The position numbers and the translations under genes were made by a program. The notes under the pieces are model-generated. The model was not told where the DNA came from. It did not search any database and saw only the letters and a program-made list of their open reading frames with translations. From Sequoia sempervirens (Eukaryota > Streptophyta > Pinopsida > Cupressales > Cupressaceae), in NCBI GenBank assembly GCA_007258455.2, contig VDFB02047230.1, positions 159,100,635 through 159,164,634 of the forward strand: a DNA stretch of 64,000 bases. The letters run 5' to 3'. Shown here in pieces: positions 10,320-20,969 of the stretch. Each line of letters opens with the position of its first letter. The stretch's first letter is position 1.

Positions 10320-12110
10320 GTTGGTAATATTTGTTCGAGTCTCAACCCATCACATGTAAGTTGCAGTCAATTTTCTTTTGGAATTAATTGTTTAACACTC
10401 ACCTCATCATATGTAAGTTGTAGTCAATTTACAAATACAAATCCAAATCATGTAATGTCAACTCAAAATGTAGTGGCATGAGATGAGAGCACATCTCTGG
10501 ATGCTTTTCTTGGCATGCTTCATCGAGGTTGGGAGGGACCAAAACTACAACTCCATCAATTATTGGCTAGTTTTCTTGTGTACGTTCAAGACTGCAAGAT
10601 AATGTTTTAGGTTGGGAAGGACGAAACGTACAACTCAATACTTTGTTGGCTAATTTTGTTAGGGACTGCAATATCTTGTTATAAATATAAGTTTACATTT
10701 TATTTCTACTATTTTGCAAAAAGTAAATTCAATTATTGATTGTTTACTTTTTTTGTTAGGGATTGCAATATCTTGTTATAAACAAAAAAAATCCCACCAC
10801 GTCATCAATCCATTGTGGATTGGACAATATATTTTTCCATTTTGGCCAATCTACCACATGTCACACTCCAATTGGTCCATGTTATTCCTGGCAGGCCCAT
10901 TTTGGGGTCTAACCGATCACTGATCAATTCCACCTCTGGAGGTTATGTGAAGGGGAGATGATAGTGGGTCAGAAGGAAATGTGATAGCCGAACACCTCGC
11001 CACCCTGAACGTCCAGTTCAAATCATAAATCGTGTGTTTCCCCTTTTTTTAGCTTCGTTCAATAACATGCCTTACATGTCCTTTCCCATTTACTTTGTTT
11101 GATTAGCACATTATTTGAAGGAAAAATTTCATTCAATGTTCCAAATTCTCACATATTCCACTCATTGTCATTCCTTTCCTTTGCATTTATTTTGGAGTCT
11201 TCATTTTGTTAGGCACCGATACATGTTTGACTTTGTACTTTGTAATTGAGTAAAATACATTGGGTAGGCTTCATTTCTAAAAAAAATCATTTTTAGTGTT
11301 AAGACATGTTGCATATATAGTCACTTCAATTTGAAATGTATAATGAAATATAGTTTAACACCAAAACGCTTCTTCAAAAAACAGGTCTCTTCAACACTAC
11401 AACCTCAAATGATACTAATTTTTTTTGTTCTATGTTATGTAAATTTTGTTGCTAATGTTATGCACATTCCTATATGATGTATATGTTGTTAAATGGATAT
11501 GTTTATTGGTTTCCTCGAATGTTGATTTGGGCCTACTTAGCTCTATGATGTACATGTTGGTAGTTTAGTGCAATTGCTTACACAATGTGTGTACTTAATT
11601 ACAATGAAACTTTGTTTATGTTGATTGCTTGTTTGGACTAAAATCTACAATTATACTTACATTGTTAAATGGATATCACACATAAATGTTTGATTCGAAA
11701 GCATGAGACCTTCAAGTTTTTTGGTAGAAACTAAGCATGTGCTAAGACGAGTATATGGGAAGGGACATATAGTGCATGTGGATAACAAAGATTTTAAGAC
11801 TACAAATATGCAAATACAATACACTGCCAACAACAATCACATTGCAAAATACAACTTCATTTCTACAAGTATATAACTGGAAACCCAAGGTCATGCACTT
11901 ATAACACACTAGCCATAACAATTACATTGTATACAATAGATTTGTATTGACAACCACAAATAATACCACTTAAATCCCCATATAGGCATGTACAAAACAC
12001 TAACAACATCATTTACATGATATAGAATGCATTAACAACAACATCCACTTATGCATTTTCTTTCATCCCTTTTATTCAATTTGTTATTCATTTCAATTAC
12101 ACATGTAGAT
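10320..12110. repeat. Intergenic DNA with two local duplications
   Basis: ATGTAAGTTG(C/T)AGTCAATTT occurs near 10354 and 10412. The word GTTAGGGA(C/T)TGCAATATCTTG occurs near 10657 and 10756, and a related pair (GTTGGGAGGGACCAAAACTA / GTTGGGAAGGACGAAACGTA) near 10528 and 10612. The rest is AT-rich with no supported gene. Confidence 0.5.
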
Positions 12111-12119
12111 ATGTCATAA

Positions 12120-12417
12120 TGGATTTGGGGGTTTTTTTTATTATGATATAATGGATTTGGTGATGGGACACTCTTGGTTCTTAGATGTTCATGTGGCATC
12201 AGTTCCTTCAAAATATTGATGTTGATGTAATGTAGTGGGTGAAAGGGAGTGTGGATTATACTATTTTTATATTTTGGATGCATGTTTTCATGCTATGGGT
12301 CATACAAGAGTAACTTCGATTGTATGTCGGTGGAAACAATTCATCAAGTGAGAAAAATTTATTTAAGATCGTGACTAAAATCCATTATATCATAATAAAA
12401 CAAACCCCAAAACCCAA
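12120..12417. repeat. Inverted repeat with about 36-bp arms
   Basis: TTTTATTATGATATAATGGA at about 12136-12155 is matched on the opposite strand at about 12376-12395, and the flanking GTTTGGGGTTTTGGG-type sequence extends the arms to about 36 bp. The spacer is about 220 bp. It could be a degraded MITE or a hairpin-forming spacer. No clear target duplication is visible. Confidence 0.45.
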
Positions 12418-12420
12418 AGG

Positions 12421-13080
12421 AGAAAATAAATATAAGGCATCATAGTTTGGGGACTAGGAGTACCTCTTAACAAGAACCTCAACTATACAAACCAAGTTGT
12501 ATATTTTATCTCAAAACAATTATGGGGCTTATCAGTGTTTGTGTGTGTGTGTTTATAAAATTATTTATATTAATCATGTCATACCTAACCTATATGTGTT
12601 TATGTATGAAATGTTCATATATATTATGTCATGGTGCAATGTTTATATGTTAGTGGAAAATATTTTATTAAAGTTTACCAAAAATCTGATATTTAAAATT
12701 TCATGTGTATGTGAATTATGAATATAGGTGTTGGTAATTCCTTTACTCATAAACTCCAATATGTATATGCCTTATGATGTAATATTTTTGGTAAGGTTTG
12801 TAATGGACATTGAAAGCACTTTCTCTTAAATAGTCACATGAAATACCTACTATTACATGTTTGATTTCATAAATAAGATAAAAAATAAAATTAAATGTAT
12901 ACCAAGATCAAATAAAAGAAAATTTATAAACATTAATTTGTATTTATTGATTGATTTGCTTCTAAGGCAACCCAAATATCTAACTACTTTGGTATTACTA
13001 TACATTTGTTGCCAAAAAAACCTTGAAGTCTAACATGTGGTGGGAGTGTTAGAATGTTGGTAGTATCAATAACTCTTAAA
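12421..13080. other. AT-rich DNA upstream of copia A
   Basis: A short GT run sits near 12540. There is no supported gene. The five bases before the copia LTR are TTAAA; their partner is lost with the truncated 3' LTR. Confidence 0.5.
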
Positions 13081-14879
13081 TGTTGGCATTAGTTGTCACT
13101 AATGTCAACATTTGGGAAGATTGTTGCTAATCTATTTGACATTAGTTGTCATTAATGTCAACACTCAGTTTGGGTTGTCATTGATGCTTGTAGTTTGGGC
13201 AGTCATTGGTCCTTATAGTTGTATGTTGTTGATACTATATGATGATATGTTCATGGTTAGATGTCATGTCGTTGATGTTGTTGTTCATGGTTGGATGTCA
13301 TGCCTTGTTTGATGACAAGTAGAGATGTATTGAGTATGGTTGTTTTCAAAAGAGATGATATCATGATGATATAATAAGATGGGGACTAGAAGCAATGCTG
13401 AAGTTGGAGAGATGTTGATGGTCTCTAGTATGTTGTATGCTCTTTCCTATTGTTCTTGAGGTCGTATGTGTTGCTACAAGGATGTTTTGGTCTTCGCATG
13501 TTGTTGAAAGTTTTTGCTTCAAGAATTTGCTTTGAAAATTGTTTGGGAGAATGCTTTGCATTCCTTCACCTTTGAAGATATGGTCTTGTGATTTTGGATT
13601 TGTGTCTTTTTTTTGTGGATGTTGCACTCCTATCTTTTAAGGTCACCAGTATTTCCAAGGAATTTTTTTGGTAATTGCAAAAGGTTGGTAGTTTTGTTGG
13701 TTGTCTGCACTGGTTCAAAAAATGCTCTGCATTTCTCCACATTGATGTATTTGATCCTACATATTGATGAGTGCGCTCTCAATGCTTGTGCAATGTCTCA
13801 TTTCAGTTTTCATATGTTGGTGATCACCGCAAGTTAGTTTTTTAATGTTATATCTCATGGTTGTGTGTTTTATGCTTCTAGGATGAAGCGTTATATCTCT
13901 ATTTGGTTTGTGGTGGTTGTTCATGGCATGGCAGTGTGAAATAAGTCTATGGAAGCATTGTCGGATGTTCATGGAACATATCTTTGTGATCCACACATTA
14001 GTTTTTAATCTCTTTGGTGTTGCATTGTGTTTTGAGTTGGCCTTTTGGGTAATTTATGGATGTCTAGTTGACAGGGCTTGTTCTCTTGCTTGTGTTATGT
14101 CTTGGGGGTTTGTGCCAACATTTAAAGTTGTGTTAAGATGTATTTGGGTCCTGACCTATCCTGTTGAGAACCACATTGAGTAAATTTAGTTGAACTTGTG
14201 CTTTTGGGCCAACTGGTATTGTGCTAAACATTTATTTGTTACCGATTAGGGTTGTTGTGCACTAGTATATGTGTTATTTGGGATCACATTTAAATATGTA
14301 ATAAGTTGTTATTTGGTCCTCTCTATCTCCTAGATAGGACTACATTATGATTTTGTGGTTGAATTGTTAAGGTTATCGTTTATCTTCTATTATGGAAACC
14401 TAATTGATGTTTTTGAGACCTTGCAAAGGATATAAATGAAAGAACATTTCCATTTCAAGGATCTGTTGAAGAGACTCATTGTAATTTGTATCTTTCCCTG
14501 GGGTTGTATGCCTCAGTATTGCAAGTCCTTTGTATCTTTCCCTAAGGTTGTGCACCTTAGCCTCCAATTCCTTTCGGAAGCAATGTGCTTCCTTAGGTAG
14601 GAAGCCTTAAATAAAAATGTAATTCTATAATCAATGAGCTTCCTATATTGAGAGATTTCTCTCTGTGGATTTTCCCTCCTCGAATTTTCCACATAAATTT
14701 GGTGTTATCTTGTTCATTTGTGTTCATTTCTTTATCTTTCATTTTTGTCTATTTGTTTAAGTGTTTTTGATCCTGTTAAAAGTTTGAATTTTCATATTGT
14801 TGAAGGGTTTAAGATCTGAAGGGTTTAAGTTTTGAAGATAAATTGATTCACCCCCCCTCTCAATATTCAGGTGTGTTCA
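13081..14879 (+). repeat. 5' LTR of copia A
   Basis: It starts TGTTGGCATTAGTTGTCACT and ends GTGTGTTCA just before the primer site. Its first 160 bp match the 3' LTR remnant at 22064, for example AATGTCAACATTTGGGAA and AATGTCAACACTCAGT. The length is 1799 bp. The antisense and sense ORFs inside it are chance frames. Confidence 0.8.
14431..14437 (+). promoter_or_regulatory. TATA-like box in the copia A LTR
   Basis: TATAAAT in an AT-rich LTR about 450 bp before the LTR end. An AATAAA signal follows near 14610. This is the expected layout for U3/R, but is inferred from sequence only. Confidence 0.45.
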
Positions 14880-14884
14880 AAAAT

Positions 14885-14896
14885 TGGTATTGGAGC
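14885..14896 (+). other. Copia A primer binding site
   Basis: TGGTATTGGAGC resembles the initiator-Met primer site TGGTATCAGAGC used by most plant copia elements, with two changes. It lies five bases after the LTR end. Confidence 0.7.
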
Positions 14897-14940
14897 TAAT
14901 TTCTTCTGAAGAATATTAACCACTTGAGGAAAGGTGTGGT

Positions 14941-15910
14941 ATGGCACATGATGGATCTTAGAAGGGTCCAAGGTTTGATGGGACAAATTACACCTTTTGG
15001 AAAGAGAATGGAAGGCCATCTAAACTCTCTAGGGTTTGGTGTTTGACAATCTGTTGAGGATGGTTACACTGCACCATCTACTCCTTCAACAGGTCCAACC
15101 AATATTAGGTTGTATGAGAATAATGCCAAGGAAAATAATTCTATCATGTGTGGCTTAGCTAATTTTGAACTTCTAAAGGTGATGAATTATAATTCTGCAA
15201 AGGATGTATGGGAAAAGTTGAGCAACATTTATGAAGGAGATAATAAAGTGAAGAAATCCAAGATGCAAATATTCAAGAACATATTTGAAACCTTGATGAT
15301 GACAGAGGATGAAGACATTAATAGCTATATGCTCTGTGTAGATGTAGTTACTAGCATGAGAGGTCTTGGTGGAGAAGTGAAAGAAGATGAGATTGTGAAG
15401 AAAGTTTTGAGATCTCTCCCCAAAGATTATATTCATAAGGTGTCTACTATTGAAGAGTCTAAGGACTTGGATAAGTATTCGGTAGATTAAATGTTTGGTG
15501 CTCTCACCACCTTTGAAATGAGATCATTTGAAAAAGGTTTTCCAAATAAGGAAGCAACATTCGAAGTTAGTAAAAAGATAGAATATGATCCAACATATTA
15601 TAATTATAACTTTGATGAGGTAGAAGAAAACTTTCTAAGAAGATTGAAGAAAGGCACTAGAAAATACAAAGGTAAGTTACCTTTCAAGTGTTTCAATTGT
15701 GGGAGGATTGGTCCTTTTGCATCTAAATGTCCCTATAAAGAATCAAAAAGATGGAAAAAAAAAGAGAAGTTCAAAAAGAGTTTATATTCCAAGGAGAGCA
15801 ATTTTTCTTCAAAAGATGAGCATAATGAGTTGAATGATGAAACCCTATTCATAGTTGTGAAAGGAAAAAAGGTTGATATTGAAAAATGTAAGAAATGTGA
15901 TACTTTGTAG
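14941..15910 (+). pseudogene. Copia A gag
   Basis: ATG at 14941 opens MAHDGS, then a TAG, then RFDGTNYTFWK, the hallmark start of plant copia gag (UBN2-type). One frameshift follows near 15006. The main frame from 15110 includes NSAKDVWEKLSNIYEGD, then VLRSLPKDY and MFGALTTFE. The zinc knuckle reads CFNCGRIGPFASKC, with Pro replacing the conserved His. Internal stops include TGA 15044-15046, TAA 15488-15490 and TAG 15908-15910. The protein would form the particle that packages element RNA. Confidence 0.85.
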
Positions 15911-15967
15911 GTTGACAAAGTTAATGAAAGCTCAATGATTGTGCAAACTTCCTTTCATGCAAAGTAA

Positions 15968-16026
15968 GAAGCAAATGCCTGGGTGATTGACAGTGGTTTC
16001 TCTAACCACATTACTAGTGACAAAGG
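15968..16026 (+). pseudogene. Copia A protease, 5' part
   Basis: It reads WVIDSGFSNHITSDK, matching the copia protease active site (DSG or DTG followed by C.NH). The catalytic Asp survives. The TRIM at 16027 then cuts the frame. The frame resumes at 16402 with VIGLKKCNGGAVKFG. Confidence 0.8.
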
Positions 16027-16396
16027 TGTTGCAAGGTGTGCATCCTTGGTCTCCTTGTGTTGTGCAATGTAGTGCTTGGTTTTGTGACATGGCTTAACTG
16101 CCTCCCATGGATTCATTAACTCTAGCAGTTGTATCAGGCATTAATAGGTCAATCTTTTGGTGCAACAACCATCTATCCAACAATTGGTATCAGAGTTTGG
16201 TTCACGGATTTAAACCCCTCACTTACGCTAGGCAGATTGTTGCAAGGTGTGCACCCTTAGTCTCCTTGTAATGTGTAGCATAACGCTTGGGTTCATGACA
16301 TGGCTTAACCAGCTCCCGTGGATTCATTAACTCTGGCGGTTTTATTGGGCATTTACAAGTCGATCTTTTGGTGTAACGACAATTGTCTATGCAAAA
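16027..16396 (+). mobile_element. TRIM (miniature LTR retrotransposon), complete
   Basis: Two direct repeats of 156 bp (16027-16182) and about 159 bp (16238-16396) each start TGTTGCAAGGTGTGCA(T/C)CC; the left ends CCAACA. Between them is a 55-bp internal stretch that starts with the primer site TGGTATCAGAGTTTGG (16185-16200). The flanks are AAAGG (16022-16026) and ATAGG (16397-16401), a 5-bp target duplication with one change. It interrupts the copia A protease reading frame, which resumes on the other side in the same phase. There is no coding capacity. Total length 370 bp fits the TRIM class. Mobilisation in trans by an autonomous element is inferred. Confidence 0.9.
16185..16200 (+). other. 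TRIM primer binding site
   Basis: TGGTATCAGAGTTTGG, the initiator-Met-type site, two bases after the left TRIM LTR. Confidence 0.8.
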
Positions 16397-16401
16397 ATAG
16401 G

Positions 16402-17590
16402 AAGTGTCATCGGTCTTAAGAAGTGTAACGGTGGAGCTGTTAAGTTTGGTGGTGATGAGTCAGCAAAAATTTGTGGAAATGGTGCTATAATAATTGATGG
16501 AAATAACATAATGGAGGATGTCCTCTATGTCAAAGGTCTAAAGCATAATCTTCTCAATGTCAACCAGATGTGTAGAAAAGGATTTAATCTTACATTTTAT
16601 GCCAAAGGTTGTGAGATCAGGAAGGTAAGGTCCAAAAAATTAATTGTAGAAGGTACAAGGACAAATGGAATTTTCTATCATTTAAATGAGGCAAATGGAA
16701 GAATCTTCTTATTGGTTCAATCCAATGAGTGTTGTTGTGGCACAAGAGGATGGGACACAACAACTTTAATAATAAGGTAAATATTAGCTCTACTCATGGA
16801 GTGAGAGATATGCCTAAGATAACTTAGCCTGCAAACACATTATGCAAGGAATGTCAAATGGGAAACCAGAAAAACACATTTCAAGAGCAAGGAGTGTTCT
16901 TATACAAATCCATTGGAATTGATTCACAATAACCTATGTGGACCTACAAGAACAAAGAGTTAACAAGGTGAAAGGTATTTCATGTTGCTTATTGATGACT
17001 ACTCTAGAATGAGTTGGGTTACATTTTTAAGAGAAAAATCAGAAGCCCTTGATAAGTTTATAATTTTTAAAGAAAATTTTGAGAATGAAATGAATGCTAA
17101 TATCAAATGATTAAGGTTGGATAGAGGAGGTGAATTTACTTCCAATGTATTTAAATTTTTTTGTGAGGTTCATGGTATTAGGAGACATCTTGCTACTCCT
17201 AGAACCCCTCAGTAAAATGCGGTAGTGGAAAGGAAGAATATGACTGTGCAAGAAATGGCTAGAGCTATATTGAAAGATGTTGATTTTGCTAATATGTATT
17301 GGAAGGAAGTAGTTCACACTATTGTTTATTTGCTTAACATAGTATAGTTGAGGGCCTATAGCACTAAGACCCCTTATGAGATATGGTATGGAAGGCCTCC
17401 TACTATTAGATACTTTAGGATCTTTGGTAGCAAATGCTACATTGGGAGAGATGAAGATTATCTTGGAAATTTTGATTCAAGGTGTGATGAAGGGATCTTT
17501 CCTGGTTACTCCACCAAGAGCAAGGAATATAAATGCTACAAAATGAGATTGGGAAAGATGATTGAAAGTAAAAATGTTAAGGTAGATTAA
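16402..17590 (+). pseudogene. Copia A protease C-part and integrase
   Basis: The gag-pre-integrase segment includes VLYVKGLKHNLLNVNQMC and GCEIRKVRSKKLIVEGTR. The zinc-finger region is damaged near 16800-16860 (CKECQMG remains). The core then shows LLIDDYSRMSWVTF, LRLDRGGEFTSNVF and NAVVERKNM, so the D, D and E catalytic residues are all still encoded. The C-terminal side includes KTPYEIWYGRPPTIRYFRIF and GIFPGYSTKSKEYKCY. Stops include a TGA near 17108, TAA at 17213-17215 (within PQ-stop-N) and a TAG near 17345. All segments share one frame. Confidence 0.85.
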
Positions 17591-19187
17591 TATTTGTGCC
17601 AAATCTCACAAGAACCGAAGGTTTGCAAATCTGATATACCTCCCTACATTAAAGAAGAAGAAGAAGAAGAGAAAGAAGAGAAGAAACAAGAATTAGAAAA
17701 GGTTCCTAAGAATCCAAAAAAATATGTGTAAAAGAACCATTCAACATATCAAATCATTGGTGATAAGGATGAGGGTGTGTTGACCAAGAGAAGGTTTGCA
17801 AAAGCAAGTGAGTAGGTAAATTTGTGTTTAATATCAAAGGTAGAGCCCACGAACTTTGCTAATGCTATAAAAGATGATGGTTGGTTGAAGGAAATGGAAG
17901 AAGAATTGAATTAGATAGAAAATAATATGACATGGGATTTAGTTCTCAAACTAGTTGATAAGAATGTTATAGGAACAAAGTGGGTGTTTCAAAACAAGCT
18001 GGATGAAAATGATGAAGTTGTGAGAAACAAACCAATATTGGTGTGTAAAGGTTATTCACAAGTTGAAGGTATTGATTTTGAGGAGACCTTTTCTCTGATA
18101 GCCAAAATGGAGGTAATAAGGATGTTTCTTGCCTTTGTGCTCACAAAAAAATTCAGTCTATTAGATGGATGTCAAGTCAGGCTTCTTGAATGGTGATTTA
18201 AAGGAAGAGGTCTATATTGAGAATCCAAATGGTTTCTAGCTATCAAAAGATCTAGACATGGTGTGCAAAATCAAGAAAGCTTTGTATGGACTCAAGCAAG
18301 CTCCTAGAGCTTTCTATGCTTGGTTGGATAAGTACTTACTTCAATAAGGCTTCAAGAAAGGTACTGCAGATAGTAATCTTTACATTAAGGTAGAGGAAGA
18401 TAAGATTTTGATAGTTGCTGTATATGTTGATGACATCATGTATGATACTATGTGTAAGAATTTTATAGAAGAGATGTAGAAATAGTTTGAGATATCTATG
18501 ATTGGTGAGTTGTCTTTCTTCATTGAGATTTAAATTGTTCAACTAGATGATGGTATCTTTATTTCTCAAGCTAAGAATGTCAAAGATATTTTGAAGAAGT
18601 TTGGCATGGAGGATTCCAAACCTATCGATACCCCTATGGTTACTGGTTGTCACTTGACCAAGACTGATGAGTCTCCTGAGGTTGATCAGACTCTTTATAG
18701 GTCTACGATCAAATGTTTATTTTACTTGGCTACTTCTAGACCTGATATTATGCATGCGGTATGTTTAGTTTCCAGATATCAAGCTAATCCTAAGAAAACT
18801 CATGAGAAGATAGTAAAAAGAATATTTAGATATTTGAAGGGAACTCCATATTATGACTTGTGGTATATGAAATATGATAAATTTTCTTTGAGTGCTTATA
18901 TTGATGCTAATTGGATAGGATGTGTGGATGACCAAAGAAGCACCAACGAAAGTGCATTTTTACTAGAAGATAGATTGGTATCTTGGTTAACTAAGAATCG
19001 AGACTCAGTGTCTTTATCCATAACAGAAGTTGAGTATATTGCTGCAACATCTTGCTACACTCAAGTGATTTGGATGAAACTGACTCTAAATGATTTAAAG
19101 GTGGTATACAATGAACCCATTATCATATTGTGTGATAATACCAGTGCAATTGACATTTCCAAGAAACTAGTGATACATTCAAGGACA
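17591..19187 (+). pseudogene. Copia A linker, reverse transcriptase and RNase H (5' part)
   Basis: An acidic linker (Glu-rich near 17655) precedes RT. RT begins WLKEMEEELN and runs through GTKWVFQNKLDE, CKGYSQVEGIDFEETFS, ALYGLKQAPRAFY and the catalytic YVDDIMYDT. The connection has KKFGMEDSKPIDTPMVTG and SRPDIMHAVCLVSRYQA. RNase H has YIDANWIGCVDDQRST, SITEVEYIAAT and LCDNTSAIDISKK, then is cut at 19187 by the solo LTR. Stops include TAA 18345-18347 where copia B keeps Gln. Frameshifts lie near 18165-18240 and 18540-18590. Confidence 0.9.
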
Positions 19188-19208
19188 TGTTATGCCTTGC
19201 ATAACCAC

Positions 19209-19234
19209 CCCATTTTATCCTAGAATAAAATGGG
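19209..19234. repeat. Perfect 10-bp hairpin near the solo LTR end
   Basis: CCCATTTTAT, a 6-base loop, then ATAAAATGGG. It starts 21 bases inside the LTR. Confidence 0.8.
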
Positions 19235-19585
19235 TCCCCCTTTGTCTTTTCCCTTTGGCCTTTGGATTTTTGCCTTAGGCATTTTTCTTTCAAGTCCTGT
19301 CGGAAGTGGATTCGGGACCACTACTAGACTTGGAAATTTATTCTAAATTCTAGTCTTGTTCTGTCCCCAGATCCGGTCCCGACGGTTCTTTTTCTGTCTT
19401 TCGCTCTTTCTTGGAGCTGAGTCCAGGTCTGAATCAGAATGTTAAGCTTTGTTAAAAAAATTCGTTCAGGTTCCATCCCGGCCCCGATTCCACCCTTCCT
19501 TTTCTCTCTCTTCGTTGTCGGGTTTGTGGTTCAGTTTTGGTTCTTCCTCTTTTTGTTTTTTTTGCTTTGTGCGTCTTTTGTATAT

Positions 19586-20000
19586 TATTGGAGGTGGAAC
19601 CGGAACGGAATCCGAACCCAAAACTTGGAAAATTTTCTGGTTCGGGTTTGGTCTCGATCCCACTTCCGTTTTGTTACTTTGTTCTGCCCCGGGTCCGATC
19701 ATTTGGTCGCTGGATGTTTTTCTTCCTTTCCCTCTTTTCTTTTTCTTCTTTGGATGTTTATCGGAGGCGAGACTGGGATGCAATCCGTAACTAAAACTTT
19801 GAAGAAGTTTCAATTTTGGGTTTTGGTTCCGACCCCGCCCCCGTTGTCCTTCACCCAGGATTGGTTTTTGCTCCAACCCCACCGGCGTTTGTTCCCTGTC
19901 CTTTATGTTTTGGTTTTCTTCGCGGGCACGGAGCCAGAACGAGAGCTAAACTTGGAAATGTTGATTATTTCCATGGTTAGTTTCCATTCTGACTCTGATC
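19586..20000. repeat. Degenerate ~168-bp repeats in the solo LTR
   Basis: Related blocks starting near 19586 (ATTGGAGGTGGAACCGG), 19756 (ATCGGAGGCGAGACTGG) and 19922 (GCGGGCACGGAGCCAG) are each followed by AA(A/C)TTGGAAA-like or AAACTTTGAAG words, then (T/C)GGTTTTGGTTCCGA-like text in the first two. Divergence is high. Confidence 0.45.
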
Positions 20001-20960
20001 CTGATTTTTTTTCTTCTGGCCCCACCTCCGCCAGTTATAAAGGTGAGGGATGTCATTTTCGGTTCGTTTTTGGTCCTGATCTCGATTCCGCCGGGATTCG
20101 TCTAGTTTTGCCTCTTTCCCCGGTTCGGTTTTAGTTTCGCCTCTGCCAGTTTAGAAGGTTGGTGTTGTTTCCAGTTCTATTTTGGTCCCACTTCCGCCTC
20201 CACCAGGGTTGTGTTTCTTTTGATAAAATTAAGGGTGTGATAAGTAATGATACATTCTATTTGTCTTTGATAACTAATGTAGGCATTTGTTTTGCAGAAT
20301 CAGGTTATTTATCAGAGAATCTCGACCATGTTTCGCCAAAGGATCTATGTTCGACGTGATGTCTGGCTGAAGCGATAAGGTTTTGCCGACTAGGAGAATT
20401 TTGGCGAAGGGAGACAACTTTGACGAAAGGTCTTGCCAACCCGATGGGGTCCTGCCAACATATTTTCTGCCCTCGGTGTAACATGTTGAGCACAGTATAA
20501 CATCTTGCCGACCACACGAAGTCTCCCCGAAGTAAAATAGGTTCTCAGCAAAAGGGCGCAACTTCGGTGTAGTGTCTTGGTGAAGGAGTTTGGTCTCATC
20601 GACAACTTGCAGAAGGATAGATCTTGAGCAAGAAGGGAACCAAGGAAGAAGGAAGCCGTGAGTCATAGTGCCAGCTGGTGTTTACTGACAGGGGTAGCTC
20701 AACATTAATGGGGATATTTTAGGGCGTTCAAAGAAGCTCCACTAGAGTTTTAAGATGGAAACGAAGATAGAAGTTAATGCGGCTACTGCAAAAGATCTAC
20801 AGATCACCCCCAAAATGATCCTTCACCAGCATGGGCGGCAGGGATGTGCATCTAGTGTAGGACTGACTCTCTTCAAAAGATTTGGATGCCGACCCTCTGA
20901 CACCGCAGATATTTTGTAAACCCTAAAAATAGGGACCGACATTCTTTTCGGGAGGTGGTG

Positions 20961-20969
20961 TATATATTT
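20961..20969 (+). promoter_or_regulatory. TATA-like run in the solo LTR
   Basis: TATATATTT lies after GGAGGTGGTG. It is a plausible LTR promoter element; sequence evidence only. Confidence 0.35.

Noticed and set aside
10714..10923. 69-codon ORF near 10714
   Set aside because: Short, partly within a local duplication, no domain or start context.
13112..14183. Several 66-91-codon ORFs in 13112-14183
   Set aside because: They lie in the 5' LTR of copia A, overlap on both strands and have no family features.
16027..16390. Simple tandem duplication of ~200 bp
   Set aside because: The unit ends in TG/CA, a tRNA-iMet primer site follows only the first unit and a 5-bp duplication flanks the pair, so a TRIM explains it better.
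19439..20134. Long open frames on both strands (up to 231 codons) in the solo LTR
   Set aside because: They are low-complexity (Phe/Leu/Ser or Lys/Pro-rich), overlap each other in several phases and on opposite strands, and come from the degenerate repeats and biased composition of the LTR.
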